From Gammaproteobacteria bacterium (GTDB lineage Bacteria > Pseudomonadota > Gammaproteobacteria > UBA9214): a stretch of DNA of 5,688 bases. The stretch is taken from positions 1-5,688 of the forward strand of contig JAUVNM010000135.1 in the NCBI GenBank assembly GCA_030599705.1. Reading direction: 5' to 3'. The notes beneath the pieces were generated by a model. That model was given only the letters and a program-made list of their open reading frames with translations, was not told where the DNA came from and did not search any database. The position numbers and the translations under genes were made by a program. Positions 1 to 5,345 of this stretch are shown here, piece after piece. Positions within the stretch are counted from its first letter, which is position 1, and every line of letters starts with the position of its first letter.

Positions 1-10
1 CCTGATGCGC

Positions 11-1435
11 CTACATTGACATCTCGGGCAGCGGTTGATCGCGCGTCAACAGAATATTCAGCAGGTTGTTCTGAAAGCTGACATTGCCGGTCAGGCTGTT
101 GTGCGATTCACACAGCAGGATTGAATGATCCAGCGGAAAGAAACTGTACTTGTGACGCGGCACTGACGGGTCCAGTGACTCGCGCGCGAACAGCGAGGGT
201 TTTGATACCCGCCCGTCACCCGGCTCCAGCATCAGTTTTTCATAGTCCACGCCCGCGACCCGGTTCCTGACCTGGTCAGGATACAGGCGCAACACAGAGA
301 CCCCGATGACCTCCTCGACCAGTACGCGCGCCGGCGTCAATTCACAATCGCCGCCGAACCCGATGTAGCGCACCGGCGAATCCGGCACCGGGACCGTCAG
401 CGACCACACGAAGCGTCGCGCCCGTTCGATGTGTTTCCCGAAGTAGCGTTCCAGCAGTGCCAGGTAGGCATCGCCCGCCGCCGGGTCCGGGAAGCGCGCA
501 CGGATGCGCCGACGTACGGCGGGATCAAAGATCGACCATTCAAAGGCGCGCCAGATCTCGATATCAAACAGGTCGCGCTGCAGTGTCCGGCCATCGGGTA
601 ATACCAGCCAGGAGCGGATCGGGTGGGGAAACAGTTGATAGGTACTCGGCAAGGTCGCCATGACCTCGGTGGGCACCCGCCGGAAACCGACCTTGAAGCC
701 CTGCAGGAATTCCTGGACGGTACTGACTGACCCCAGGTTCGGAGTGCCCAGCAGGATGACCTTGCGTACGCGCGACATGCCGTACTTGTTGACCGGGAAT
801 TCATTGTTATCCAGCACGTCGACACGGCCGTAGCGCAGGTAATAGCGCGTCACCAGCCCGCCCATGCTGTGCGCGACAATATCAACGCGCAGCTCCGGGT
901 TGTGGTAATCGCGGCGCACCTGCTCGATCAGGTCATCCAGCTTGCGCGCCGTCTGCACATTGTCCTGGCGCCAGTCATAGAAAAACACGTAATAACGGCG
1001 TTGCCCGTCGCTCACGGGCGTGCCGGCCACGCCCTTTGTGTAGCCACCGGCATCCTCCAGCGTACGGATAATCGCGCCGTAAAAATCCCGGCCCGCGGCC
1101 CGGTCGGTAATGGCATAGGCCTCGAGGTCGGACGCGGCCGGTTGCAGTGTCTCCGGGTCGATCGGCAGGGCGACGTCCTGGTAGTCATGAAACAGCAGTG
1201 TGCCCAGGCTGCCCGGCCAGGCCTCCGTGCCGGTCGCGCGGCTGCGCAGGCGCGCCCCGAAGATGCCGTGCACCAGAATCACCGGCGGCTGGGTCACATC
1301 GCTGCCGGCCGTGCGCGGCAACGGCCCGGTCTCGTAGAGCCGCGCCAGGTCCGGCGCCGGCGCATGGGTACAGGCCGCCAGCAGGCCGCCGAGCACGGCA
1401 AGTAATACGTATTTACAGTCCCGGGTAATCAGCAT
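11..1435 (-). CDS. LCAT-like alpha/beta-hydrolase lipoprotein (putative lipase/acyltransferase)
   Basis: The 474-residue protein starts with a lipoprotein signal: Arg5 and Lys8, a hydrophobic run, then lipobox LLAAC with Cys22 as the likely lipidated residue. Thr at +2 suggests outer-membrane sorting. The hydrolase core has VILVHGIFG near residues 52-60 (oxyanion region), the nucleophile elbow AHSMGG at 188-193 with Ser190, then ILLGTPNLGS near 227-236. A late GDGRVS places a likely acid residue at Asp407, and PLDHS gives His437, so a full Ser-Asp-His triad can be proposed. This layout fits the lecithin:cholesterol acyltransferase-like family (PF02450), which acts on lipid esters; the real substrate cannot be read from sequence. 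It begins 14 bases after the antitoxin gene on the same strand, with only a weak GAG-type ribosome site, so coupling to the toxin-antitoxin transcript is possible. The stop lies 10 bases from the window edge. Confidence 0.88.
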   Translation of the reverse strand: MLITRDCKYVLLAVLGGLLAACTHAPAPDLARLYETGPLPRTAGSDVTQPPVILVHGIFGARLRSRATGTEAWPGSLGTLLFHDYQDVALPIDPETLQPAASDLEAYAITDRAAGRDFYGAIIRTLEDAGGYTKGVAGTPVSDGQRRYYVFFYDWRQDNVQTARKLDDLIEQVRRDYHNPELRVDIVAHSMGGLVTRYYLRYGRVDVLDNNEFPVNKYGMSRVRKVILLGTPNLGSVSTVQEFLQGFKVGFRRVPTEVMATLPSTYQLFPHPIRSWLVLPDGRTLQRDLFDIEIWRAFEWSIFDPAVRRRIRARFPDPAAGDAYLALLERYFGKHIERARRFVWSLTVPVPDSPVRYIGFGGDCELTPARVLVEEVIGVSVLRLYPDQVRNRVAGVDYEKLMLEPGDGRVSKPSLFARESLDPSVPRHKYSFFPLDHSILLCESHNSLTGNVSFQNNLLNILLTRDQPLPEMSM

Positions 1436-1449
1436 TCTCGATTACCAGT

Positions 1450-1755
1450 TCAGGCCGCATGCTCATCCACACCAACGGTGATTTTCAGCCCAAGCGCATG
1501 TAACAGCCGGTCAAGACTTTTCAATTCCGGGTTACCTTTTCCTGACAACATCCGGTACAGGCTCTCGCGATTCAGGCCGGTGGCCTCCGCAAGTTTGCTC
1601 ATGCCGCCCAGTCGTGCCTCGGCCACGTTGCGCAGGGCAATCAGGAAGAGTTCCTTGTCGCCTTCTTCCATTGCAGCATTCAGGTAACCCGCTGCTTCCA
1701 GTGGATCGGCGAATGCCTCTTTCAGGAATTCTCTGTATGGTCGACTTGGTTCCAT
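1450..1755 (-). CDS. HI1420-family antitoxin, helix-turn-helix
   Basis: This 101-residue protein resembles the addiction-module antidote family typified by Haemophilus HI1420. The N-terminal part (PSRPYREFLKEAF, then DPLEAAGYLNAAMEEGD) is typical of that family. Residues about 52-71 (MSKLAEATGLNRESLYRMLS) form a helix-turn-helix, followed by PELKSLDRLLHALGLKITV, also characteristic. It is expected to bind and neutralise the toxin encoded just upstream and to repress their shared promoter. The gene overlaps the toxin gene by 34 bases in a different frame, which suggests translational coupling. A good ribosome site, GGAGA (plus-strand 1761-1765), sits 5 bases before the ATG inside the toxin coding region and supports this start. 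The order, toxin first and antitoxin second, is the norm for HI1419/HI1420 and HigBA pairs. Confidence 0.9.
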   Translation of the reverse strand: MEPSRPYREFLKEAFADPLEAAGYLNAAMEEGDKELFLIALRNVAEARLGGMSKLAEATGLNRESLYRMLSGKGNPELKSLDRLLHALGLKITVGVDEHAA

Positions 1756-2069
1756 AAACGTCTCCGGTAATCTTTCCAGTATTGCCTTGCCCGTTTAATG
1801 TCCCGTTGCTGTGATGCCTTGTTGCCGCCACAGAGTAGCAGGATGATATTCTTGCCTGTAGTTCCAAAATATACCCGGTAGCCGGGACCGTAATGTATGC
1901 GTAGCTCGTGCAGGCCATCGCCCAGTGATTTGCGATTACCGGTATTTCCCGTTTCAAGCCGGTCAATCTGTACCAGGATTATCTTTCTCGCTCGCCGGTC
2001 CCGCAGTTTTTTCCACCAGTCAATAAATACCGCCTTCCCGTCACGACTGACATATTCCCGGATTTCCAT
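1722..2069 (-). CDS. RelE/HigB-like toxin, HI1419 family
   Basis: This 115-residue basic protein matches the addiction-module killer family typified by HI1419 (Gp49/RelE-like, PF05973). Visible family features are DWWKKLRDRRARKII near residues 17-31, LGDGLHELRIHYGPGYRVYF near 49-68, and LLLCGGNKASQQRDIKRA near 77-94. Relatives are mostly ribosome-dependent or free mRNA endonucleases; cleavage by this protein is inferred from family only. The core normally ends soon after the KRA-x-x-YW segment, so the last residues (RRRLWNQVDHTENS) are a short tail that overlaps the antitoxin start. The ATG at 2069 follows a GGGGG run and lies about 14 bases from a predicted -10 element, giving a very short leader. 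It appears intact, with no frameshift. Confidence 0.9.
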   Translation of the reverse strand: MEIREYVSRDGKAVFIDWWKKLRDRRARKIILVQIDRLETGNTGNRKSLGDGLHELRIHYGPGYRVYFGTTGKNIILLLCGGNKASQQRDIKRARQYWKDYRRRLWNQVDHTENS

Positions 2070-2082
2070 ATCCGACCCCCAG

Positions 2083-2104
2083 ACTGTAGCTTATAAGCTA
2101 CAGT
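2083..2104. promoter_or_regulatory. Perfect 22-bp palindrome, candidate antitoxin operator
   Basis: The half-site ACTGTAGCTTA is followed directly by its exact reverse complement, giving 22 bp of perfect dyad symmetry. The flanking bases (G at 2082, T at 2105) do not extend it. It lies 14 bases upstream of the toxin ATG and covers the predicted -10. Helix-turn-helix antitoxins of type II modules usually bind such palindromes as dimers, so autoregulation by the 1450-1755 protein is the simplest reading. Binding itself is inferred. Confidence 0.65.
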
Positions 2105-2111
2105 TCGTCAA
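2083..2111 (-). promoter_or_regulatory. Predicted sigma70 promoter of the toxin-antitoxin operon
   Basis: Read on the minus strand, TTGACG (plus 2106-2111; 5 of 6 to consensus) is followed after exactly 17 bases by TACAGT (plus 2083-2088; 4 of 6). Transcription would start near 2076, leaving a leader of only about 7 bases before the toxin ATG. The -10 element and most of the spacer fall inside the perfect palindrome, so a bound repressor would block polymerase. A TATAAG at the palindrome centre is a less good alternative -10, because it lacks a matching -35. Confidence 0.6.
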
Positions 2112-2246
2112 CACGCAGAATCAGCAGAATGACAGCAAGTACTTGATGGTGGAAAGGATGTATGTCCGACAATCCCTGTAGGACGGTTCAGGTACTTCGC
2201 TTGCTATACGGGATATGTTTCAGTTGTGAAAACGGGAATCCCATAG

Positions 2247-2279
2247 CCCCTCCCTGAGGAAGGGGTTGGGGTGGGGGGC
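2247..2279. repeat. Dispersed C-rich/G-rich hairpin repeat
   Basis: The stretch begins CCCCTCC, has a short CTGA loop, then GGAAGGGG, followed by TTGGGGTGGGGGG. It resembles a common bacterial intergenic repeat whose minus-strand translation gives peptides like PHPNPLPQGEG; here the minus strand reads PPPQPLPQGGA. The first 19 bases can fold into a hairpin with one bulge. There is no T-run in either direction, so I do not call it a terminator. Only one copy is present in the window. Confidence 0.45.
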
Positions 2280-2288
2280 AATCAGTGC

Positions 2289-2334
2289 CGTAGCCTGGAA
2301 GAAGCACAGCGTAATCCGACAATCGTTCTACGCC
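2289..2334 (+). repeat. Dispersed repeat copy A (GTAGCC...GAAGCRCAGCG type)
   Basis: The repeat opens with CGTAG and closes with CTACG (2328-2332), forming short outer inverted ends. It shares about 36 of 41 bases with copy B over the block that starts GGAAGAAGC (2297 here, 3140 in copy B). The core matches a repeat widely seen between gammaproteobacterial genes, with a GTAG head followed by a CCCGGAT...ATCCGGG stem, although the inner stem is eroded here. It lies between the two toxin-antitoxin modules. Confidence 0.6.
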
Positions 2335-2376
2335 ACCACTCGCCGCTTCAGCGTCTGGTCCAGGTCCCAATAAGAA

Positions 2377-2784
2377 TCAAGCTACCTTGTGTCGCCCGAT
2401 ATAATCCAGCACCGCGCGCGCCAGTAACCCGGACCGGCTTTCTCCTTCGCGTTTCGCTTGCTCGTCCACTAGTGCCAATACACGCTCGGGAAGCGTGATG
2501 TTAATGCGTTTTGCCTTACTGGCCAGTTTGGAAAGATCCACACCCACCAGCGCCCAGGTACCGTCGGTAAAGTCCCTGTTCTTCTGATGCACCTCAACGG
2601 ACTGTGCCTCGGGAATGGCCTCGCCATCAAACAATAAACCCTCCAGGTGGCACTCGATGGCCTCAACGACATTGGTCAATGCGTCTTCCATGGTCTCTCC
2701 CGCCGAAAAACAACCCGGCAAGTCCGGCACGGTTACGCCGTAATCGGATGATTTGTCTTTGTGAATCACAACCGGATAACGCAT
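2377..2784 (-). CDS. hicB: HicB-family antitoxin
   Basis: The ATG at 2784 gives 135 residues and begins MRYPVVIHKDKSSDYGVTVP, the usual HicB opening. An upstream in-frame ATG at 2838 would add 18 residues that overlap hicA and look non-native, so I reject it. Residues 1 to about 65 form the HicB partial RNase-H-like fold (YGVTVPDLPGCFSAGETMEDAL, then HLEGLLFDGEAIPEA). Residues about 92-131 (KRINITLPERVLALVDEQAK, then SRSGLLARAVLDYI) form a ribbon-helix-helix DNA-binding domain of CopG type. The first part should bind and block HicA, the second should bind the operon's operator. Its start lies one base after the hicA stop codon, indicating translational coupling. Intact. Confidence 0.93.
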   Translation of the reverse strand: MRYPVVIHKDKSSDYGVTVPDLPGCFSAGETMEDALTNVVEAIECHLEGLLFDGEAIPEAQSVEVHQKNRDFTDGTWALVGVDLSKLASKAKRINITLPERVLALVDEQAKREGESRSGLLARAVLDYIGRHKVA

Positions 2785-2785
2785 C

Positions 2786-2977
2786 TTACCGACCCCAACG
2801 CCAGCCCACCTGGCGATAAATATTACGCAGTGTGCCAATGGGTAAATCCTTCTTTGGGTGTGGCACAGTCACCCGGCCGGGCCTCGAAGAGTGGGTGAAC
2901 TGAAAGTGCGAGCCTTTCGCATGAATCAGTACCCAGCCCTCGGCCTTCAGTCGTTTGATAATATCCCTGCTATGCAT
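2786..2977 (-). CDS. hicA: HicA toxin, mRNA interferase
   Basis: The ATG at 2977 gives a 63-residue protein starting MHSRDIIKRLKAEGW, the standard HicA opening. A longer frame from 3061 adds 28 unrelated residues and is not needed. The double-stranded-RNA-binding-like fold is recognised by GSHFQFTH, with His24 in the place of the catalytic histidine, then PGRVTVPHPKKDLPIGTLRNIYRQVGW. HicA toxins cleave mRNA and are neutralised by HicB. All key residues are present, so the toxin is probably functional. The order hicA-hicB and the one-base gap are typical. No strong ribosome site is seen before the ATG. A TTGACT...TATTAA pair upstream lies too close to the ATG to be a convincing promoter for this start. 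Confidence 0.93.
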   Translation of the reverse strand: MHSRDIIKRLKAEGWVLIHAKGSHFQFTHSSRPGRVTVPHPKKDLPIGTLRNIYRQVGWRWGR

Positions 2978-2979
2978 TA

Positions 2980-2996
2980 ATACACACCATACACAC
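2980..2996. promoter_or_regulatory. Short tandem repeat just upstream of hicA, possible operator
   Basis: ATACACAC occurs at 2980-2987 and again at 2989-2996, a 9-base period, ending 3 bases before the hicA start codon. HicB proteins with ribbon-helix-helix domains bind repeated short elements near their promoter, so this could be an operator. The motif is short and low in complexity, so chance is possible. Confidence 0.25.
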
Positions 2997-3050
2997 TTAG
3001 TCAACGGGAAGGCTGACAAGAGTGGGTAAAGGTACGTATTTGGAGAGGGC

Positions 3051-3084
3051 CTGACAGTCATCCCGATCGTGACTGTGGAGTCAG
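3051..3084. repeat. Interrupted inverted repeat upstream of hicA
   Basis: ACAGTCA (3054-3060) and TGACTGT (3070-3076) are perfect inverted arms around a 9-base centre containing CGATCG. Outside them, CTGA (3051-3054) can pair with TCAG (3081-3084) across a bulge. It lies about 75 bases upstream of the hicA ATG. It could be an operator or a small hairpin; there is no T-run to make it a terminator. Confidence 0.35.
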
Positions 3085-3130
3085 ATACAGGCTTGTTGTG
3101 GCCAGGAAATTAACTCACAGAGACACAGCT

Positions 3131-3176
3131 GCGCTATCCGGAAGAAGCGCAGCGTAATTCGATAATTGTTCTACGC
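3131..3176 (+). repeat. Dispersed repeat copy B
   Basis: This has the same block as copy A, beginning GGAAGAAGC at 3140, then GCAGCGTAATTCG and a TTGTTCTACGC end. The head reads GCTAT rather than GTAGC, so the 5' end has drifted. About 36 of 41 bases match copy A, so the two are closer to each other than to copy C. Confidence 0.6.
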
Positions 3177-3270
3177 AACCCCAATATTATCAAGAGTGCA
3201 GTGAGTGACTATATTTATGATGAAACGCTGCGCATCAGTTCCAGCAACCTGCAGGAGCGTTCTAGCTATT

Positions 3271-3320
3271 GCCATAAACTGTGCCATCTCCAGTTAAATG
3301 CCGTGAAATTCCGTTAAATA
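3271..3320 (+). repeat. Paired intergenic repeat, copy 1
   Basis: GCCATAAAC, then TGCCATCTCCA (3282-3292), then GAAATTCCGTTAAATA (3305-3320) recur in the same order and nearly the same spacing at 4313-4364. The 11-base block is identical in both copies and one base of spacing differs. Each copy lies upstream of a plus-strand lipoprotein gene, here about 220 bases from the start codon. Confidence 0.5.
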
Positions 3321-3363
3321 GCAACAAATAGACCTGCCAGAATCTGCTGTAACAGGAGGAGGC

Positions 3364-3379
3364 TCGGGGCATCCCCCGA
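3364..3379. repeat. Small GC hairpin
   Basis: TCGGGG (3364-3369) pairs perfectly with CCCCGA (3374-3379) over a 4-base loop. No T-run follows on either strand, so it is not called a terminator. It may be part of the leader of the DUF2799 gene or of older repeat debris. Confidence 0.3.
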
Positions 3380-3541
3380 CCAGGCACCAAGCGGGTTGCT
3401 AAGCGACAACGTCAGGTCGAACCCAGGTGATCAGTCAGACCCGGTCGGAAACAACCCCAAGAATTCCCAAAGCATGCCGCTACTCAGGGAATCAGTGACC
3501 GCCAACTGGCGCCATGACCGAACAACCGGGCAGGGAATATC

Positions 3542-4180
3542 ATGACCGAGACACGCAAACACAAGCCACTCTTCATTGGGGTCATTCTGGCCCTGCTGAC
3601 ACTGCTGCAAGGCTGTGCCACCCTCGACAAGGACGAATGCATGCTCGCCGACTGGCGCCTGATCGGCTACCAGGACGGCGTCGCCGGCAAGTCCGCCGCT
3701 GTGGTCGGCGAGTACCGTGAGGACTGCGCAAAACATGCCGTGGTCCCGGATCTGGATGCCTACCGTGCCGGCCGCGTGGAAGGCCTGCAACAGTACTGCA
3801 AGGCGGGCAACGGGTACCGCCTCGGCAATGCCGGGCGTGACTTTGCCGGCGTTTGCCCGACGGCAGTGGAAGGTGATTTTCGTGATGCCTACAACACCGG
3901 TCGACAGCTCTACCTGGCACGCTCGGCGGTCAACAAGACCCATGCACGCATCAGTAACCGTAAGCAAACACTGTCAAACCTGAAAGACAACAGGGTCCGG
4001 AAACTGGCAGACCTGATCGCGGATGGCCTCAAGGCCGATCAGCGTGTGATGATCCTCCACGACCTCAACGAACTGCAGCAGGAACTGCACAGCGTCGAAG
4101 ACGAGATCGTTGACCTCGAACTTGACCTTGAAGATCAGCAGGCCCGCCTGGACCAACTCAGCTACAATAGTAACTACTGA
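3542..4180 (+). CDS. DUF2799 lipoprotein with coiled-coil tail
   Basis: The 212-residue protein has a lipoprotein signal: charged start TETRKHK, a hydrophobic stretch, and lipobox LLQGC with Cys25. Ala at +2 suggests the outer membrane. Residues about 33-124 match DUF2799 (PF10973): C-x4-DW-x2-IGYQDGVAGK, then C62, D71-x2-Y-x2-G, GLQQYC with C86, NGYRLGNAGRDFAGVCP with C105, and F-x3-Y-x2-GRQLY. Four cysteines (33, 62, 86, 105) are placed to form two disulfides in the periplasm. From about residue 126 to 206 the chain is charged and heptad-like, ending in acidic ELQQELHSVEDEIVDLELDL, a likely coiled coil. The function of DUF2799 is unknown. AGGGA at 3532-3536 lies 5 bases before the ATG and supports this start; a frame starting at 3514 is out of register. 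Confidence 0.9.
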   Translation: MTETRKHKPLFIGVILALLTLLQGCATLDKDECMLADWRLIGYQDGVAGKSAAVVGEYREDCAKHAVVPDLDAYRAGRVEGLQQYCKAGNGYRLGNAGRDFAGVCPTAVEGDFRDAYNTGRQLYLARSAVNKTHARISNRKQTLSNLKDNRVRKLADLIADGLKADQRVMILHDLNELQQELHSVEDEIVDLELDLEDQQARLDQLSYNSNY

Positions 4181-4258
4181 AGCCTCCTGAGTAATCCCGT
4201 TTGGGTTCAATTCCACACGCCATCCGGCAAGCACGCCGCGGGTGGCGCCCCTGCAGCT

Positions 4259-4293
4259 GCGTAGCCCGAATGAAGCGCAGCGCAATCCGGGGG
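4259..4293 (+). repeat. Dispersed repeat copy C
   Basis: GTAGCCCGAATGAAGCGCAG begins at 4261 and runs into CGCAATCCGGG. CCCGAAT and ATCCGGG form the hairpin stem with one mismatch. Of the three copies this is the closest to the usual form of the repeat, with a clean GTAG head. Its translation contains ARMKRSAIRG, a peptide often seen in spurious annotations of this repeat. It lies about 80 bases after the DUF2799 stop codon. Confidence 0.6.
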
Positions 4294-4312
4294 ATCAGAG
4301 TAGCGCCATCTC

Positions 4313-4364
4313 GCCATGAACAGTTGCCATCTCCATCAAAAAAGCTTGGAAATTCCGCTAAATA
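4313..4364 (+). repeat. Paired intergenic repeat, copy 2
   Basis: GCCATGAAC, TGCCATCTCCA (4325-4335) and GGAAATTCCGCTAAATA (4348-4364) repeat the segment at 3271-3320 with one base of indel. An extra GCCATCTC at 4305-4312 partly duplicates the inner block. It sits about 90 bases before the next lipoprotein gene and 20 bases after dispersed repeat copy C. Confidence 0.5.
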
Positions 4365-4454
4365 CCCGTTAACCAACTTGCCGTAACCGGCCGCAATAAA
4401 CCACCAGTCTGCCCTGGCAGCTAGCAGCTTGTTGAAAGCATCCGCACGGATGTG

Positions 4455-5345
4455 ATGCAATGGCAGGTAATGCGCCTATTAAAACAACAAATAAAGCAGA
4501 ACATCCTGACCGGCATCGGCCTGTTGCTCCTCGCGGCCTGCACCGTCCAGCAGGCGCGCCTCCCGCCCGGCACCGTCCCCATGGCCTATGTCCCCACCAT
4601 CATGGAAGAGGACCGCGCCCAGGAGATCTTCGTTGGCCTGAAAGAGGACTACGCACTCGACGTCACCAGTCTGCATAGCGACGAGTTGCAGGCCATGTTC
4701 AACAACCTGGCCGCCGCCGCGGGCATCAAGGCGGTCAACTGGGATGTCCACCTGTTTGACGACCCGAAAATGGTCGACGTGCGTGCCATACGCGGTAACC
4801 ACATCTTCGTCTGGTCGGGCATCTTCGACGTCGTCGAGAGCCGCGACGAAATCGCCGGCCTGCTGGCATGCGAAATCGCCCACAGTCTCGCGCGCCACAA
4901 CCAGCCAGTCGAGTTCAACATGGCGACCGAGATACTGTTCGGCGTGACCGACGTCACCGCGAGCCTCGGCCTCATGATCCTGTCCCAGGGCGCCATTGCC
5001 GTCAGCGGCAGCGGCATGTCGCGCTGGCTCTACGTCGAGGTCGCTGACTTCGACGCCCTCGACCGCGTCTACGACGAACAGCAGGTCCAGGAGATGGCCG
5101 ACATCGCCATCAACATCCTCGCATATTCCGACTATTCCCCCGCGAGCCTGCTGTCTTTCTGGAAGCGTGCCGAGGCCGACACCAAAATGAAGCGGCGTGT
5201 GAAACGCCTCAGCCGCAAGATCTCGCCGGCCGAGCGTGTCGCCTACCTCAAAGCCGCCATGCAGGGCATGCCGCTAGAGCAGGAACAGATCGCAGAACCC
5301 GCGGCAGTCGACGAACTCGCCAGCCTTTCCAACAACCTCCTGTAG
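4455..5345 (+). CDS. M48-like lipoprotein with altered zinc motif (CEIAH)
   Basis: Residue numbers here count from a GTG at 4452. ATG 4455 is preferred, with weak GGA 4 bases upstream; ATG 4470 would also give a good signal (MRLLKQQIK...). The lipobox is LLAAC with Cys30, and Thr at +2 suggests the outer membrane. The fold resembles periplasmic M48 peptidases: residues 97-137 contain WDVHLFDDPKMVDVRAIRGN, then HIFVWSGIFDVV and DEIAGLL, the usual lead-in to HExxH. The motif itself reads CEIAHSLARH: Cys140 (TGC 4869-4871) replaces the first His, while Glu141 and His144 remain. The normal third-ligand region EAD...GYDP is EMAD...DYSP; Glu214 fits an ungapped alignment. It may be a pseudo-peptidase or use a Cys ligand. 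TGC differs from either His codon by two bases, arguing against a single read error. The stop codon lies within a REP-like element. Confidence 0.8.
   Translation: MQWQVMRLLKQQIKQNILTGIGLLLLAACTVQQARLPPGTVPMAYVPTIMEEDRAQEIFVGLKEDYALDVTSLHSDELQAMFNNLAAAAGIKAVNWDVHLFDDPKMVDVRAIRGNHIFVWSGIFDVVESRDEIAGLLACEIAHSLARHNQPVEFNMATEILFGVTDVTASLGLMILSQGAIAVSGSGMSRWLYVEVADFDALDRVYDEQQVQEMADIAINILAYSDYSPASLLSFWKRAEADTKMKRRVKRLSRKISPAERVAYLKAAMQGMPLEQEQIAEPAAVDELASLSNNLL

Larger units (their letters stand above)
3001..3541. other. Intergenic region with repeats and no convincing gene
   Basis: This 541-base gap separates the divergent hicAB and DUF2799 genes. It holds an inverted repeat (3051-3084), dispersed repeat copy B (3131-3176), a 38-codon open frame from GTG 3201 to TAA 3317, a segment that recurs near 4313, and a GC hairpin (3364-3379). 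Longer frames crossing 3431-3541 on the minus strand continue antisense into the DUF2799 gene and are shadows. No clear promoter for the plus-strand gene stands out. Confidence 0.6.

Noticed and set aside
2176..2192. CTGTAGGACGGTTCAGG as a further REP copy
   Set aside because: The head resembles the REP at 5342 but no palindromic stem follows.
2247..2265. C-rich/G-rich hairpin as terminator of hicAB
   Set aside because: No T-run follows in the direction of hicAB transcription, and the sequence fits a dispersed repeat.
2188..2370. 60-residue minus-strand frame in the gap between the two toxin-antitoxin modules
   Set aside because: It is made of two dispersed repeats read antisense (PPPQPLPQGGA comes from the C-rich repeat) and has no family features.
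2978..3005. TTGACT-16-TATTAA as the hicA promoter
   Set aside because: The -10 would abut the ATG, so transcription would start after the start codon.
2786..3061. Longer HicA starting at 3061
   Set aside because: The extra 28 residues are unlike HicA, while the ATG at 2977 gives the standard opening and the expected length of about 60 residues.
3250..3265. TGCAGGAGCG as a degenerate REP head
   Set aside because: Only about ten bases resemble the REP at 5342, and the GCGGCC stem is missing.
4201..4386. 61-residue plus-strand frame containing ARMKRSAIRG
   Set aside because: This peptide is a typical translation of the dispersed repeat (copy C), not a protein.
4158..4460. 100-residue minus-strand frame across the gap between the lipoprotein genes
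   Set aside because: It overlaps the end of the DUF2799 gene antisense and reads through two repeats; no recognisable domain.
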